A DNA stretch of 64,000 nt from Nelumbo lutea (taxonomy: Eukaryota; Streptophyta; Magnoliopsida; Proteales; Nelumbonaceae), in contig JAKGHH010000004.1 in assembly GCA_022828595.1 (NCBI GenBank), positions 81,434,270-81,498,269 on the forward strand, given 5' to 3'. Below are positions 11,493-22,968 of the stretch, piece by piece. The translations under genes and the position numbers were made by a program. Position 1 is the stretch's first letter, and every line of letters begins with the position of its first letter. The notes beneath the pieces are model-generated. The model was not told the origin of the DNA and ran no database searches. It was given only the letters and a program-made list of their open reading frames with translations.

Positions 11493-12433
11493 CTATGTGC
11501 TATCACCATTGTGACTAGTAACAAGGTTCCCATTTGCTGCTTGAGCCTTCTGGTGATTCTTGTCTTTTCTCAAGGTAGCTAGTTTTAGATGAGGATAAAG
11601 AACCCAACACTTCTCTTTTACAAGCCTTTCACCTCCACAATGAGTGCGCTTAAGATGCCTCTTGTCTGAATACTTGTTCCCCTTTTGATTTGAAGAAATC
11701 AGGGCTGAATGTTCAACATGTTGTTCAGTTGGTTGCATTTGAGTGTCAACTTGCATCTCTTTTCTCCTGACCTCTTTATTCCTTACTAGACAATAAACAT
11801 GATGTAAATCTGGCATTTCATCCATTCCCAAAATTTGAGAACTTATGCTCTCATACATTGGGTCTAAACCAGCCAAGAACTTAAAGGCTCTACCCTCTTC
11901 AATTTGTTTATCATGCCTTTCCTTGTCTCTGGCATTCTCCCAATCAAGAATAAGGTGGTGATCAAGCTCTTCCCACAATCTTTCTAGGTTGCAAAATACA
12001 TTGCAACTGTCATATCTCCTTGTCTCAAGGCAGCAATGTCTTGGTTTAGATTATAAATTTTGGCATTGTTCTTTCTATGTCCATAAGTTTTAGACACTTT
12101 CTCCCAAATCTTAGCAGCAGTGGAAAAGTGTTGAACAGTCCTAGCTACTCTTGGAGTCATTGAAGCAAGCAGCCAGGACATAACAGTAGCATTACGCCAA
12201 ACTGCGTACTCCACACTACCCACTTCAGGTTCCTTCTTCTGCCCATCTAAATAACCCATGTGTTCCCGAGAAGTAATGAAGAGCATGGCAGAAACTGACA
12301 ATTCCCTGAAATTGTATTCATCCAACAACACATTGGTGATCTGCAAGCTGTGCAGATTTGGATTCTCTAGATTAGGAGACCTCCCACCAGATCTATTATC
12401 CCTAGAAGAGACTTCCCCGGATATTGAAGACAT
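11493..12433 (-). pseudogene. copia 3 gag
   Basis: Two frames carry the capsid. 12433-11984 holds DEYNFRELSVSA, GYLDGQKKEP, WLLASMTPRVA and AAKIWEKVSKTY. 11978-11493 holds MWEELDHH, FKFLAGLDPMYES and LVRNKEVRR. The zinc knuckle is decayed (only HCGGERLVKEKCW left). The break at 11979-11983 is a simple frame shift. Confidence 0.85.
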
Positions 12434-12812
12434 CTCCTTCCTCTTACAATGATTACGATTGCAAACTTAGTAAAAAGAATATTGTTTCAAACTTACCGAG
12501 GTTGTTACAGTCCTGAGAACTCGTAACAGATCTGAAACCAAGAGCAACCCACCGTTGCACTGTGCTGACTTCTGCTGGGCATTGACTTCTGCTGTCGTAG
12601 ACTGTAGTCACCCCTACGACCAGTACTAGGACTGCCGAAATCAGTCCTCCACCTAGATTTGTTTCACACAGATCTCTCTTAGCAGTCGAATGGCTAATAC
12701 ATGCTGTAAGGATTCTAGCAGGGCATCATCTTTTGGGACAAACTCCCCTTGGGCCCTACAACCAAGGGAAACCCTAGGTACAGACCTTGCTGTGCTCTAT
12801 GGTCAACCCTAG

Positions 12813-12822
12813 GGTTCTGATA
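12813..12822 (-). promoter_or_regulatory. degenerate tRNA-Met primer site next to an LTR
   Basis: On the minus strand the LTR ends CCGGGACA and TATCAGAACC follows, ten bases of a TGGTATCAGAGCC-type site. Both copia and several gypsy lineages use this tRNA, so the site alone does not say which element owns the LTR. Confidence 0.55.
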
Positions 12823-13199
12823 TGTCCCGGAGATTTCTCACACAATTCTCAGTCACATGGCAAAAAAATTACACAACTCAAATGAAAAAAAAAAAGGTAT
12901 TCATTCAGAGGAAAGCATTAACAGTTGGTCGGTTCTTCGAGAGACCGCTGACTCTCCCAAACACTCAAGATATTCATCACTCCAAAAAAACCTGCCCTTC
13001 CCCTTCCCCCAAAGACCTTTCTTATACCCTTTTTACAACATAATTGACTCCCCCTATAAATGCCCAGTTGGCCTAGTTATAAATGCCCCAAACTCTTCTT
13101 ATTCATAACTGACATAGCTATAAATACCCAAAGACTCTTCTTATTCTCTTCTGACTTCCTCTATAAATGCCTAGTTGGCAAGCCCCATGTGTTCAATCA
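12823..13199 (-). repeat. LTR (377 bp) shared between gypsy 3' end and copia 3 leader
   Basis: On the minus strand it begins TGATTGAACACATGG directly after a purine tract, and ends ...CGGGACA. Its first 150 bp contain three imperfect copies of a unit with GGCATTTATA and AGAAGAG. Because a gypsy integrase end and purine tract lie immediately upstream, it is most simply the gypsy 3' LTR. Yet its other edge is a primer site and leader running into copia gag. Confidence 0.65.
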
Positions 13200-13210
13200 T
13201 TCCCCCCTTA
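13200..13210 (-). promoter_or_regulatory. polypurine tract of the gypsy fragment
   Basis: On the minus strand TTAAGGGGGGAA precedes the LTR start TGATTG. This is the second-strand priming site placed as expected for a 3' LTR. Confidence 0.7.
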
Positions 13211-13625
13211 ACTAATTGTTGACCTGGCTTATGCTGCCCTTTCCTTCTCCTAGCATACGTAAGGTTAATTGGGGGCCTATCATTACCCGCCGCCCAAAGT
13301 CTAACCTTGTCCTCAAGGTTAAAATGAGGAAATTGGTCTCAAAGCAAGTCAAAAGGCTCCCAAGAATTTTCAAAATCAGGCAGGTCCTACCAATGAATAA
13401 GCACTTTCAAACCAGTAACTCCAGCATAGTGGATGGACGCACAGCAGCAGGTTCCACAAGCATCTCCATATCAGCAGACATAGTGTAAGGAATCACAGGA
13501 GAAGAGATATGGTTGCCAATCGCCTTCTTGAGTTGCGAGACATGAAAAACTGGGTGAATCCGTGCATCTGGAGGAAGTTGAACTTTATAAGCGACAACGC
13601 CAATTACTTCGAGGAAGTGGAAAGT
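13211..13625 (-). pseudogene. Ty3/gypsy integrase C-terminus (chromodomain-like end)
   Basis: On the minus strand: FLEVIGVVAYKVQLPPDARI, HPVFHVSQLKKAIG, then after a frame break a VLIHW..LPDFENSWEPF-like stretch and PHFNLEDKVRLWAAGND. This is the typical end of plant gypsy integrases, in which incoming DNA is bound. It carries stops and shifts. The homology ends abruptly near 13625. Confidence 0.8.
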
Positions 13626-14073
13626 GGCAATAGTGTGATGGTTGATACCATGAAGGGTAAGATGGTGCAGCCATTATCAATTACTTCGAGGAAAAGTGAT
13701 AATATTTCTCATAATATGCACATTGAATTTGTACATTCTATTCTAGAGGGAAATGGGTGTATTGACCTTATTAAGAGCCTGGATCAGCTCTACCTACCTC
13801 ATAGCATGTCTTAGCGGTAAATCGAAAATCTATTCCGTATTTGCATCTTGTTTGTTGTTATTCATGGGGAGATATTCTTAATACATGATGGGATGTGTTG
13901 TGAGGAACAAAACCCAATTCTATTACTAATATGGGAATGGATGAAGATTTGGATCATTGAAGGCAATTCTTGGTTACTGGACGATCTTTCTAAATTATCG
14001 ATGGAGGATTATAGAAGTATTCCTACTTTTCACATGGCCTGATGTCTTACTCCTTTATTTGCTTTTTATTCTA
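13626..14073. other. No gene recognised
   Basis: No coding family is recognisable. The 14-base word ATTACTTCGAGGAA occurs at about 13599 (inside the gypsy piece) and again at about 13678, so the edge of the gypsy fragment carries a short duplication. Confidence 0.4.
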
Positions 14074-14214
14074 TTAGTAAATGTGCACATGCATTGCACG
14101 TGGCAATTTCCAACGACAATGATAATGATAATAAAATTTAAATGCTCTTATTAGAGCTTATGTTTCAAAGATAAGTGATCAAATCATAGTGTAATTATCA
14201 TAAAAATGATAACC

Positions 14215-14520
14215 AATTAGGTGATTACCATCATCATTTAAGAGCTTTGTCCAAATTATATGGGATCAGCTATATGAATCCCCTTTCACCATTCAATGCT
14301 ATATCCATCATCAAATTATGGACACTAAATATTTTTTTATTACTTCCACCTAAGTCCTCAATTTATCCTTGGCTTTTCTAGCCCTTCAATATTAAATTGA
14401 ACTTTTTTTAAAGAGATTTATATATGGTTTTACATGCAAATGATCAAACCATCTCAATCTACTTTCTCTCAATTTTCTTCTTTTGGAGCTACTCCTAGGT
14501 TCCTTCATATGCCACCAATC
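14215..14520 (-). mobile_element. RTE-type LINE 3' end, 5'-truncated
   Basis: On the minus strand, a broken frame carries RLRWF(D)H, RARKAKDKLRT and EVIKK, the last residues of plant RTE reverse transcriptases. The signature tail GGATTCATATAGCTGATCCC and ATAATTTGGAC follows, then TGATGATGG repeats. It lies inside the Helitron. Confidence 0.65.
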
Positions 14521-15713
14521 AAGTGATATTCATCAAAATTTATTAGTGGGGTATGATCGGTTAAAATTCTTTTGGTATCATACCTTCTGGCATCATAGAT
14601 ATAAATAATATATACAATAATAACGACATGTTCAATTTTTTTATAAGTTTTATAATTTTTTATATTTCGTATTTTCATTATTTATTTTATGACATTACAA
14701 CTTAACTTATTTAATTGGGAGGGAAATGCAATTGCAATTGACTTTAAGAACATGGTTTTATCTTATGGTTAAATCAACGGGTCAAATGGATAAATCCATC
14801 ACCTAACAATGATTTCTAGTCCATTTACAACCAAACCATTTGCAAAGGACCATTTACTTGGTTATCATCAGGGTGGCCTAATTTGACCATTTAACCTAGT
14901 TAGTGGAATCACAAATTAGACATTAATTTTTCTAATTCTTATATTCAAGTTCTATCATTAATAAAAACAATTCTTATTTATCACATGTAATTTTTAATAT
15001 GTCAAATATAAAATATTAGACATGTGTCCATTCTTAATTTTTTTTTTTCATATTTTATTTTTGTATTTCTTTATTTTTATTTTGTAATCATGAAACCATG
15101 GCTTGACCAATTTGACCCAAATGGTTGAAACATTAATATGCCATCTAGATAGAAAATGGTTTCAACTTTGCTTGATTTTAAATTTTATATTCTATTTTCA
15201 TCATTGATAAATACTTCATATTTATCACATTTATTTGTTGGATTGCTATTGTGTGGCCTGGGTTTTTGCATACTCCATTTGGGTATTTCTATTGTATAAA
15301 CTTTTTTTTCTCTCTTTTACCAAGCTTTTAGTTTACAAAAAAAAATATCATACTTATGTTTAATATGACAATATACAATAATAGCGATGTTGCCAAAATC
15401 TTTTACAGATTTTCTTTGTTTTTTTATTTTTTATATATTTATCTATTTTTTATTTTTATTGTTTAATTATGACATTTTGGATTGATTCATTTGGCCCAAA
15501 TGGTTGAACTACTTATCCACCACCTAGATGAAAAAAATGGTTTCATTTCGTTGTTATTTTTAAAAATAGGTTTTTATATTATGGAAATCATTATTTCTTT
15601 ACTTAACTAATAGAATTTAAAAATAAAAAACCAAAAAAAAACTTAAATATAGTATTCAATGATAGAGAATAGTTTTTTATTTTTTGTTTTGTTTTGTAAA
15701 TAATAGAGAATAT

Positions 15714-16015
15714 GAGTTAATACCTCAAATACAGGATTTAATGTGAGGGAATTGAATAAAATGAGTAGTACTATTGAAATTACATTTTTTGCCCCAAAAA
15801 TGAAAATTGTCCAAATTCAAAATAAAGGGTATTTTAGTCAAGAAAATTTTTAGAAATCAATAGGAGTTAATATCTTAAATATGCGATTTAATGAGAGGGA
15901 ATTGAATGAACTGAATAGTGGTACTGAAATTATATTTTTTACCCCCAAAATAAAGAATGTCTAAATTCAAAATAAGGGATATTTTAGTCAAGTAAAATTC
16001 CAGAAATCTCAAACC
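15714..16015 (-). repeat. Two tandem copies of a ~150-bp unit
   Basis: Both copies contain GAGTTAATA, TTTAATG, GAGGGAATTGAAT, AAATTACATTTTT-like and TATTTTAGTCAAG words in the same order. They form the 5' subterminal part of the minus-strand Helitron. Confidence 0.7.
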
Positions 16016-16174
16016 TTATTCGTGCTTTTTATAATAGTATAGATGTAATGCTTTGATTTGTATTGGGCAAGTTTGAGATGGTGAGGGAGAGAATTATAAT
16101 CTTCCGGTTTGGGGCAAGGTGGGTTATTTTCTCCCTTATGTCTACTCCTTTTGATAATAATTAATAAAATCGTA

Positions 16175-16446
16175 GGCCCCATTTGGTTCGCCAGAATAAG
16201 GGTTTGAAATTGGAATCGGAATGGGCTATTCCAATTCCAATAGTGGTTGGGCAGAATCAAAATTTCATTCGCATTCCTATTGGAATGGCATTCCCCCATT
16301 TGAGGGAATGGTCATTCCCTGCCCCCTCCCTTGGGAATGGTCATTCCCTGCCCCCTCCAATTCCCACTCCCATTAATGTCTGAACCAAACAGATTATGAG
16401 AATGGACCATTCCAATTCCGATTCTGACTATGAATCAAATGGACCC
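16175..16446. mobile_element. MITE with GGCCCCATTTGGTTC-type inverted ends
   Basis: The left end GGCCCCATTTGGTTC and the reversed right end GGGTCCATTTGATTC match as terminal inverted repeats. The inside is rich in the inverted word GGAAT/ATTCC. A clear target duplication was not found. A similar but more decayed insertion is at 57697-57822. Confidence 0.6.
16304..16358. repeat. Two copies of a 26-bp repeat
   Basis: GGGAATGGTCATTCCC followed by TGCCCCCTCC occurs at 16304-16329 and 16333-16358, separated by CTT. Each unit is itself partly palindromic. Confidence 0.8.
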
Positions 16447-17118
16447 TTGATGTGACAGTCTCTCCATTTGAAGTAAAGTTTGGAGTTAAGAATTAGACTC
16501 AGATTGGGATGAATACAAATATAAATATGTACAGTGTAAATACAAGGTTAAATAAAATATATAAGGTTTTGCACCATCATATTTATATTTTTACTCTTTG
16601 CAAACTGAGTATAAATATCAAAAATCTTAATTTGCTCCTTATAAAGCACATCTCACATCCTCACAACACACCCATGTATATTAGGATCATCTCGCATGAA
16701 TAACAACACACAAATGCAAAAGATATTTATGATGTAGGGATGGGACGTGGTGTGAAGAGCAAATCCGGACTCAAATATCAATGCCATAGATGCAATCTTT
16801 CTAATTGTAGTGAATCTAATGTGATGTGACAATACATTTTTCATCAATTTTATATTTATCAACCAAAGACATGTGGAAAATCCACGACGCTTTCTCCACC
16901 GTGAATGAATGAGGCCAACCATCATTGACTAGAGACAAATTAAAAAAGGTGAATAAATACAAATTAGAAAAGGCATCCCAAGTTGCTAATATTCACCTTG
17001 ATCATAAATTGCCCTTAGTTTTAAAAGAAAACAACCAAACGATTTTTCTCCTCTAAAATTTTGCACAACTCTCCCAATTAAAAAGATTGGTTGTCATCAT
17101 GTCACAAATGTTTTTAGT
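16447..17118. other. No gene recognised
   Basis: AT-rich sequence with no coding motif. Short open frames on both strands (16509-16703, 16653-16925) are low-complexity and match nothing I know. Confidence 0.4.
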
Positions 17119-17856
17119 AAGGTTTTAAAAACCGATAATCATTGTGGCCACTAGTTTTCTGGGTTAGTGGTTTGACTATCCGGGTTGAAAGGTTGAGGCG
17201 GTTTGATGAGATTTGAATATTAAGGTTAGGGCTTCATTCCTTTTACTTTTTTATGAGGGAAAAGAAACTGGTTATTGGCTAAGAGAAAAATGAACGTTAG
17301 AAAGAATGAAAAGAAGAAAAGAAAGAAAGAAAGAAAAAAAATTGAAGGAGAGAAAGAAAGAAGGGAAGAAGAACGAGGAGGAGATGGTGATGGCGGCGTT
17401 CACCGGTGATGGCAACGATGACGGCGGCGTTCACCGGTGATGGCGATGGCGACAACGATAATAGAAACACACTGATCTTCGGGCAACCTTTGTACCTGTC
17501 TTTGATCTCAGATGTGAGATCTTAGATCTAAGAACTGAGAACTGAGATCTCAGATCTGAGAACTGAAATCTCAGTTCTGAGATCTCAGATTTGATCTCTC
17601 TCTCTAGGATTCCAGTGATCTCATATTTGAGATCATTTTGTTTCAGTCACTCCACCTCTCTCAATCTCCTACTTCCTTATTAACCATGAACCACTGTCCG
17701 GGGTGACAGTTCGACTACTTGGGCCAGTGGTTTTCTGATTAAATCAACAGTTTTTGGATCAGGAATGGGTTAAGGGTGAAATGGAACTGCCTGCCAGGAT
17801 GGTTCATAGGCTGAATGGTCCGACCATCCGGGTCAACGATGGTTCGGAAACACTAT
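17119..17856. mobile_element. Inverted-repeat element with AAGGTTTTAAAAACCG start
   Basis: The flanks TTTTTAGT (17111-17118) and CTTTTAGT (17857-17864) form a 7/8 target duplication. The interior has near-exact tandem GGCGGCGTTCACCGGTGATG repeats (17390-17450) and a long inverted GATCTGAG/CTCAGATC patch (17490-17640). It resembles the family at 22196-22488, 29062-29629 and 57267-57552 by its ends. No transposase. Confidence 0.6.
17490..17640. repeat. Palindrome-rich AGATCTCAGATCTGAG patch
   Basis: Reiterated GAGATCTCAG, CAGATCTGAG and AACTGAGA words can pair with each other over about 130 bp, giving an extended hairpin potential. Confidence 0.65.
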
Positions 17857-18197
17857 CTTTTAGTTTATACAAAATGTTATTTTGTCTTAATACAAATTTA
17901 TGAAAAATATGTGGTGCCAACTCAAAACACTATCAAATTTAGTATTTTAAGTAGAAATAATCATTTGTATTGATCAACTCAAAACATTTTAGGCATAAAA
18001 ATCTTTTTGTCACAAATTTGTACTAACCAACCCAAAGTTTAAGTACAACACATATTACAAATCCACCGTACCAAGCAAAATAATAATTTGTATTGATGAA
18101 GTCAACATTTATGGTAGAAAAATCTTTTCTCGCACAGATTTATGTTAACTAAGGCAAAATGCATTTAGAACACAAAACCTCTGTACCAAACACCCCC
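17857..18197. other. No gene recognised
   Basis: AT-rich filler in which TTTGTAC/CTAACCAA-like words recur (17895, 18015, 18125). No coding motif. Confidence 0.35.
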
Positions 18198-19223
18198 TTA
18201 TTTTTATTTTTTTTTACGCCTAAAGGCAAGTTCATTCATAAATGCTTTGGTTAAACATAGAAAAATTAACAGCAATGAAAAATACAACAAAAAAAAGCAT
18301 GTTAAGTATGCTGAGACAAAAACAGGTAACCACAAGCATCGAGAGAAAAAACGACTTAAGAAATCTTTGCAACTAACGCAAATTTAAGAAATGCCAAAAA
18401 GGTCGGCTAAATGCCTCCAACAGAGATGAAGCCAGCAAGTGTGTCTCCCTACCAAATGAGTCCGGATCAACCATGCACCAAGATCGCCTCATGTTACAAA
18501 ACTCTCCCTAACGCTTCACCATCCAAACGTTCAAGGAATAGGCCCCATAGAAAGCCAAAAATGCACAAAAGAAGTTGTAACTTGTAACTGTAGGGACGTA
18601 AAATGTGCAAAAGAACACCCATCCATGTCATTATAGAAACCAAAACAGGAGTAGGAATGTTGCCAAGATAATTCAAAGACCGTCAGAAAAAGGCTTGTCA
18701 AGAACGATAACATTGTTACAAAACAAATGGAAACCCATGGCAAACCCCAAAGGCACATCACACACAAAGTTGACCAAGGCCCAACAAAAATAAGAAAAAG
18801 AGCAGAGGAAAAATGAAGATTAGAATGAATAGAACCAAAGATCCCAAGTTTGCTCCATAGGCCTGGATTAAAACTGTCATATCTCAAATCTGTCCAAAAT
18901 ACCTTTCCAATAAACACCAATATGAAAAGAAATAAATGAAAACTAGCATCCATAGATGTGAGAGAGAAACCGTCACACAAAGAGAAAAATCCTCATGTAA
19001 ATTTCTCAGTACATTTTCTTACATCCATCCCATAAGCACCTACAACTAACCATAATTGAAATGATTTAAAGCAAAGTAGTAAAACAGTTGTTAAAATATT
19101 CATTGAAGGCTTAGTGTGCTCACAAGGGTGTACCAAGTTGGGATCCCCTGTCAACAAAATGAGTTCCAACACCCTAACATCAACTTGATATGACACCATA
19201 TATCTTGTTATGAAACCGAGAGT
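18198..19223 (-). mobile_element. LINE 3' tail with poly(A)
   Basis: On the minus strand the sequence ends AACTTGCCTTTAGGCG followed by an A-rich run (T-rich on + at 18198-18215). This is the usual end of plant L1-type 3' UTRs. The upstream part includes a T-rich region ending GTTGGAGGC. Open frames at 18531-18980 are compositional and not a protein family. The 5' truncation point is uncertain. Confidence 0.5.
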
Positions 19224-19667
19224 CCTGTTCATAGGCCGGGCTAGGTCGGGTTCAGGCTAGGCTTTGCCTTTACATTAACAGAAAATGTTCAGGCTTGAGC
19301 CCGAGCCCGACTATAAATTTGAAAAAAAATTGATTTTTACTTTTTAATTCAATTAAAAGCCTTTTTTTTATACTAAAAGATCTCAAAACCTAAAAAAAAT
19401 AATGAAAAGTCTCATTATTACTTGAAAAAGAGAAGAAAAATATTATATATATATATGTTTTTTATTATATAAAATATATTTTTATTAATATAATACATTA
19501 TCAAGACGGATTCGGACTCGGGCCGGACTTTTTTGAGAAAGTCGGAACTTGGCCCGAAAAAATTGGGCCTGATATTTTAGGGCCGAGTCCAAGCCCACAG
19601 GCCTGAAATCTTGTCCAAGTCCAACTTAGATCGGGCTGGCCCATTAGACTACCCGGCCATAAACAGG
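19224..19667. mobile_element. MITE built from GGGCC/GCCCGAG words
   Basis: The left CCTGTTCATAGGCCGGG and the reversed right CCTGTTTATGGCCGGG are terminal inverted repeats. Both subterminal parts are GC-rich (GAGCCCGAGCCCGA and GGGCCGAGTCC), around an AT-rich core. Target duplication not evident. Confidence 0.55.
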
Positions 19668-20574
19668 TTTATAGGGAGGTGTTCCCAATACAAGGTGGGA
19701 TGTAGCTGTGAATTGCGATGTAAGCAAGTTCTTTGAGGAACATATCCCAACTTTAAAAGTAAAACCCACCATAAAGTGGGATCCGCCAAGTATAAAATGT
19801 GCAGTGCAGATGTTATTGGTAAGGTATTGGAACGTATTTAATTGAAGTTGATGCGGACTCAGGTGTGATTGACACATGGGGAAGCAACAATTTTCTGTAT
19901 TTGGCATGTTTTGAAGACTTTGTCGGTATTTTATTTTTCCCTGATAAGTGAACATTTAGATCAGACCAGATGAGCTGGACTACGGTGTATAAACCAAACC
20001 AGCCCAGGCAACTAATGTTCTTGTTTGATACGTCTAGATATGCGCTTGGACTGTTGCCTTATTGCATGGATACGTACGGGGACCACGTAGCCAGCAAAAT
20101 CAATGGCATTGTTCATTTATGCACAAACAATTCATGAGTCAAACAAAAGATCTATGGCATTTGCCTTTGGAAAGAGTGTAATGCAAATACGTAGACTGCA
20201 AATGTATATAAAATATAAGTTCTTTCATTTTATATATTTGCATTTGTACTCCTTTCAAATTGAATCTTAATGTGATTTTTTTTTTTTTAATTCTAGTTTC
20301 GCTTAGGAGAGGTTTTATCTTATGGCAAAATCCGTAATTTCATAAAGTTGTGTTTGATAAAAATCTGCAAAGTTTAAAATACATTTATATGAGTTATAAA
20401 ATCAATTTCTGATTCTCAGGTAGCTTTTTTCCCAAACAAGCTCCTAAAAATAAATCAAAACCGTTTTAAAAATAAGCTGGTTCTTAATTTTATTTTATTT
20501 TTGGGTAATAAACTGGTTTGAAGAACATTTTCCCGTCTAATAATTTCATGATAGATCTGTTATCATGTTTCACA
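19668..20574. other. No gene recognised
   Basis: Unassigned intergenic sequence. An inverted pair of ATGCAAATAC/GTATTTGCAT-like words near 20180 and 20240 hints at a small, decayed MITE. Confidence 0.35.
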
Positions 20575-20837
20575 TGGTTGACCTGACCGTTCGGCCTAGG
20601 AACCGTTCAAGCAACTGGTTCCGTTTTATCTCAAACACGGTCCCTGGCAAAAAACCATTGAACCGGTCAATGACCCATCAACCCGTTCAACAATTTTGGC
20701 CGTTTTTTATTTTCAATTTTTTTTTTAATTTTTGTTGTCACAACAGACTGTCCTTTCGAAATGAACGGTCAAACCATGAACCCAGAAACCAGTGGCCAGA
20801 ACAGTTTCGTTTCTGGGTTATTTTTTAAAACCATGAT
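20575..20837. mobile_element. ATGGTTTTAAAA-type MITE
   Basis: The right end TTTTTTAAAACCATGAT and the interior ACCGGTCAATGACCCATCAA match the 22196-22488 element. Flanks GTTTCACA (20567-20574) and GTTTCATA (20838-20845) agree in 7 of 8 bases. Confidence 0.55.
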
Positions 20838-21054
20838 GTTTCATAAGTCATATAATATCTGTACTCCTAATTTTGTTTTCATTTCATGTTGTGGGACACC
20901 ACTTGAGGTCAAGCTTTTGGCTTATAAATTTTTGTGGCGATACTCGTATAACAAATAAGGGTAAAAACCAAACCATGTGGCTCTTTCTCATGTGAAGGCT
21001 AGGTCTTTAGAAGCAATGTTTTAAGCATCTAAGTCTGGTTTATTTATAGTTATA

Positions 21055-21469
21055 TGGGTTCAATTGGAATGGATCTGGTTCAATCCGGTCCAGTCTAATG
21101 TGAGTCCATTACAAATGGATCAGGTCCAATCCAATCCAATGAATATTTTGGATCATTTTGGAGCGGTCTAATTTAATGTTTGGACCTTTTAATTTATTCA
21201 AATTTGTTTCAATTTAGATTAATTATAATCCAAACCTGGTCTATTGACATCTATATTCTATCAATAGATCAAATATTGGCTAAATCCAACCCAATCCAAT
21301 ATAAATTCATTATAGATGAACCAGGTCCAGTACAATCCAATAAATACTTTGGACCATTAAGTCTGTATTGGTCCAATTCAATATGTTTTGTTGGTTGGTC
21401 CGTTCAATCCATCCAAATTGATTTTGGTTTGAATGGATCTAATCCAAAATCGGTCCATTGACACCCCAA
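21055..21469. mobile_element. TAGGGGTGTCAA-type MITE, CCAATCCAA vocabulary
   Basis: The right end CCATTGACACCCCAA and the left end TGGGTTCAATTGG are inverted repeats. The interior reiterates AATCCAATCCAAT, GGTCCA and GGATC words. The left boundary and the target duplication are unclear. Confidence 0.5.
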
Positions 21470-22187
21470 CTAGTGCAATTTCATGTTTAGTAATAAAATG
21501 CATGGAAATGCAAATTTTGCCACTATTGCTTCACATTTTACTAAATTTGCACTATCCCTACTTTTACCTTTCTTCTATAATTTACCTTTCTTCTATAATT
21601 GATACTTCTGGTAAAAAGGTCACACTCTATGTTGGCCCCAGTTTGGGAGGGGCGAAATGGATATAGATCAAACCAAACCTTTGATATTTTCTTCTCTTTT
21701 TTGAAATTTCTTTTCTTTTTTTGCTGCAGGAGAATTCAAGTCCTTTCATGCTTTTCAGCCCAATATTTTACACTTGCACCAAGCTATGGTGGTCCAGACT
21801 CCACTCTCCAGAACAAGAAAAATATATTACGGTCAAATGACTGTAAGATCTTATCATTCAACTTGAATTCTTTCTTTATTGTCAAATTATTTTGTTTGAA
21901 GTAACCCTCTCAACCTTTTTGAGTTGTCGCTTTAAAGGTTGCTTTTCCTTGTTCTTTCCAATTTTTTATTTATTTTTAATCTTTTCAAGTGTGGAGAGGG
22001 TACGGCGAGTGTCAACATAACGGGATTCTCTATAAGCAAAAACTTTGCACAAAACTCTGTAAATATGAAAATCCAGCAGTACATTAGGATCATATTTTCA
22101 TAATTTAACACATGTAGGAAAGATATTCTTTATATACACATGCTAAAAGAAAGGATGCATGTGAATGAAATGAAGGGCATATTTAAG
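21470..22187. other. No gene recognised
   Basis: Contains a direct duplication of TTTACCTTTCTTCTATAATT (about 21564-21600). Frames at 21433-21904 carry no known motif. Confidence 0.35.
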
Positions 22188-22195
22188 GATGTATA

Positions 22196-22488
22196 CATAG
22201 TTTTTGAATCACCGTTGATCCCGACAATTGGATCGTTCAACCCGAGAATCGTTTAAGTCTGATTCTGTTTTATCCAAAATCCGGTTATTGGCCAAAAACT
22301 ATTAAAAAGTTCAACAACCCATTGTCTCGGGTGGTCAAATTATTGACCTATTGATCCATTCAACAGTTTTGGCCATTCTTTTATTTTTAATTTTTTTGTT
22401 AAAATGAGTCATCTGTTCAAGCCGAACAGTCAACCTAAAAATCAATGGCCAGAACGATTCTATTTCCAGATCATTTTTTAAAACCATG
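22196..22488. mobile_element. MITE with CATAGTTTTT/AAAACCATG ends and exact 8-bp target duplication
   Basis: GATGTATA is repeated exactly at 22188-22195 and 22489-22496. Terminal inverted repeats are imperfect (CATAGTTTTTGAATC and reversed CATGGTTTTAAAAAA). The interior holds TCAACCCGAGAATCG and ACCCATTG words shared with the 20.6, 29.1 and 57.3 kb copies. Confidence 0.75.
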
Positions 22489-22544
22489 GATGTATATTTC
22501 AAAATTAGGATTGTTAATGCATTGGGTAAAATTAAACAGGAAGA

Positions 22545-22968
22545 TAAGGCTGTCAATACACTCTGAAAGTACCCAATCTAACATCCAATTGAATTATCTT
22601 GGATTTAGATTTTATAACTTACATCCAATTTATAATTAGATTAGATGAAGGTTTAACCTCAATAGATTCAATTAAGATACAAATCTGATATTGGTTTAAT
22701 ATATAAAATTTATATAAATATATATAATTTTATATATTATACTAATTATAATATATATAGCTTGAAATGTAATTTTTTTAATTTTATTCATTAAAAAAAT
22801 GAGGTGGAGCTGGATTAAATCCAAATATGATAGGATTCAAATTCAATGTGAGATCCCCAAATCCAATAGTATTTCAAACCAGATTCGAATTCCAGTTTCC
22901 ATTACTTAGATTGAATTTAGATGTTGAGTTCAATCCGGCTCCAACCCGATTAATTAATTACAGCCCTA
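22545..22968. mobile_element. TAAGGCTGTCAAT-type MITE
   Basis: Left TAAGGCTGTCAAT and reversed right TAGGGCTGTAATT are inverted repeats. The interior repeats ATCCAATT and AATCCAAAT words. Target duplication not recognisable. Confidence 0.5.

Larger units (their letters stand above)
8738..12822 (-). mobile_element. Copia 3: copia body without a recognisable 3' LTR
   Basis: Read leftwards on the minus strand: a leader (12822-12434), gag, protease, integrase and the first half of RT. The coding stops inside RT, at the AIYGLKQ motif (about 8747), where helicase sequence begins. No 3' RT, RNase H, purine tract or 3' LTR is present. The primer site is imperfect (TATCAGAACC). The RT words [12 protein letters not shown] and [11 protein letters not shown] are close to those of the element at 44660-50016, so both belong to one lineage. 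Confidence 0.8.
14074..16043 (-). mobile_element. Non-autonomous Helitron (minus strand)
   Basis: On the minus strand the 5' end reads A|TCTATACTATTATAAAA (16043 leftwards), the usual plant Helitron start. The 3' end reads CACGTGCAATGCATGTGCAC, then ...TTACTAA|T (14077-14074), a hairpin followed by CTRR. The flanks are A and T, as Helitron insertion requires. No Rep/helicase gene is present. Near the 5' end a unit of about 150 bp is duplicated (15714-15860 and 15861-16015). A LINE tail is embedded near the 3' end. Confidence 0.75.

Noticed and set aside
13509..13814. Two + strand frames of 90-101 residues around 13.2-13.8 kb
   Set aside because: They are antisense to the gypsy integrase end, which has the family motifs.
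18531..18980. A 149-residue hydrophobic minus-strand frame resembling a membrane protein
   Set aside because: It follows from the T-rich composition of a LINE-type 3' tail, has no family motif, and lies next to the poly(A) end.
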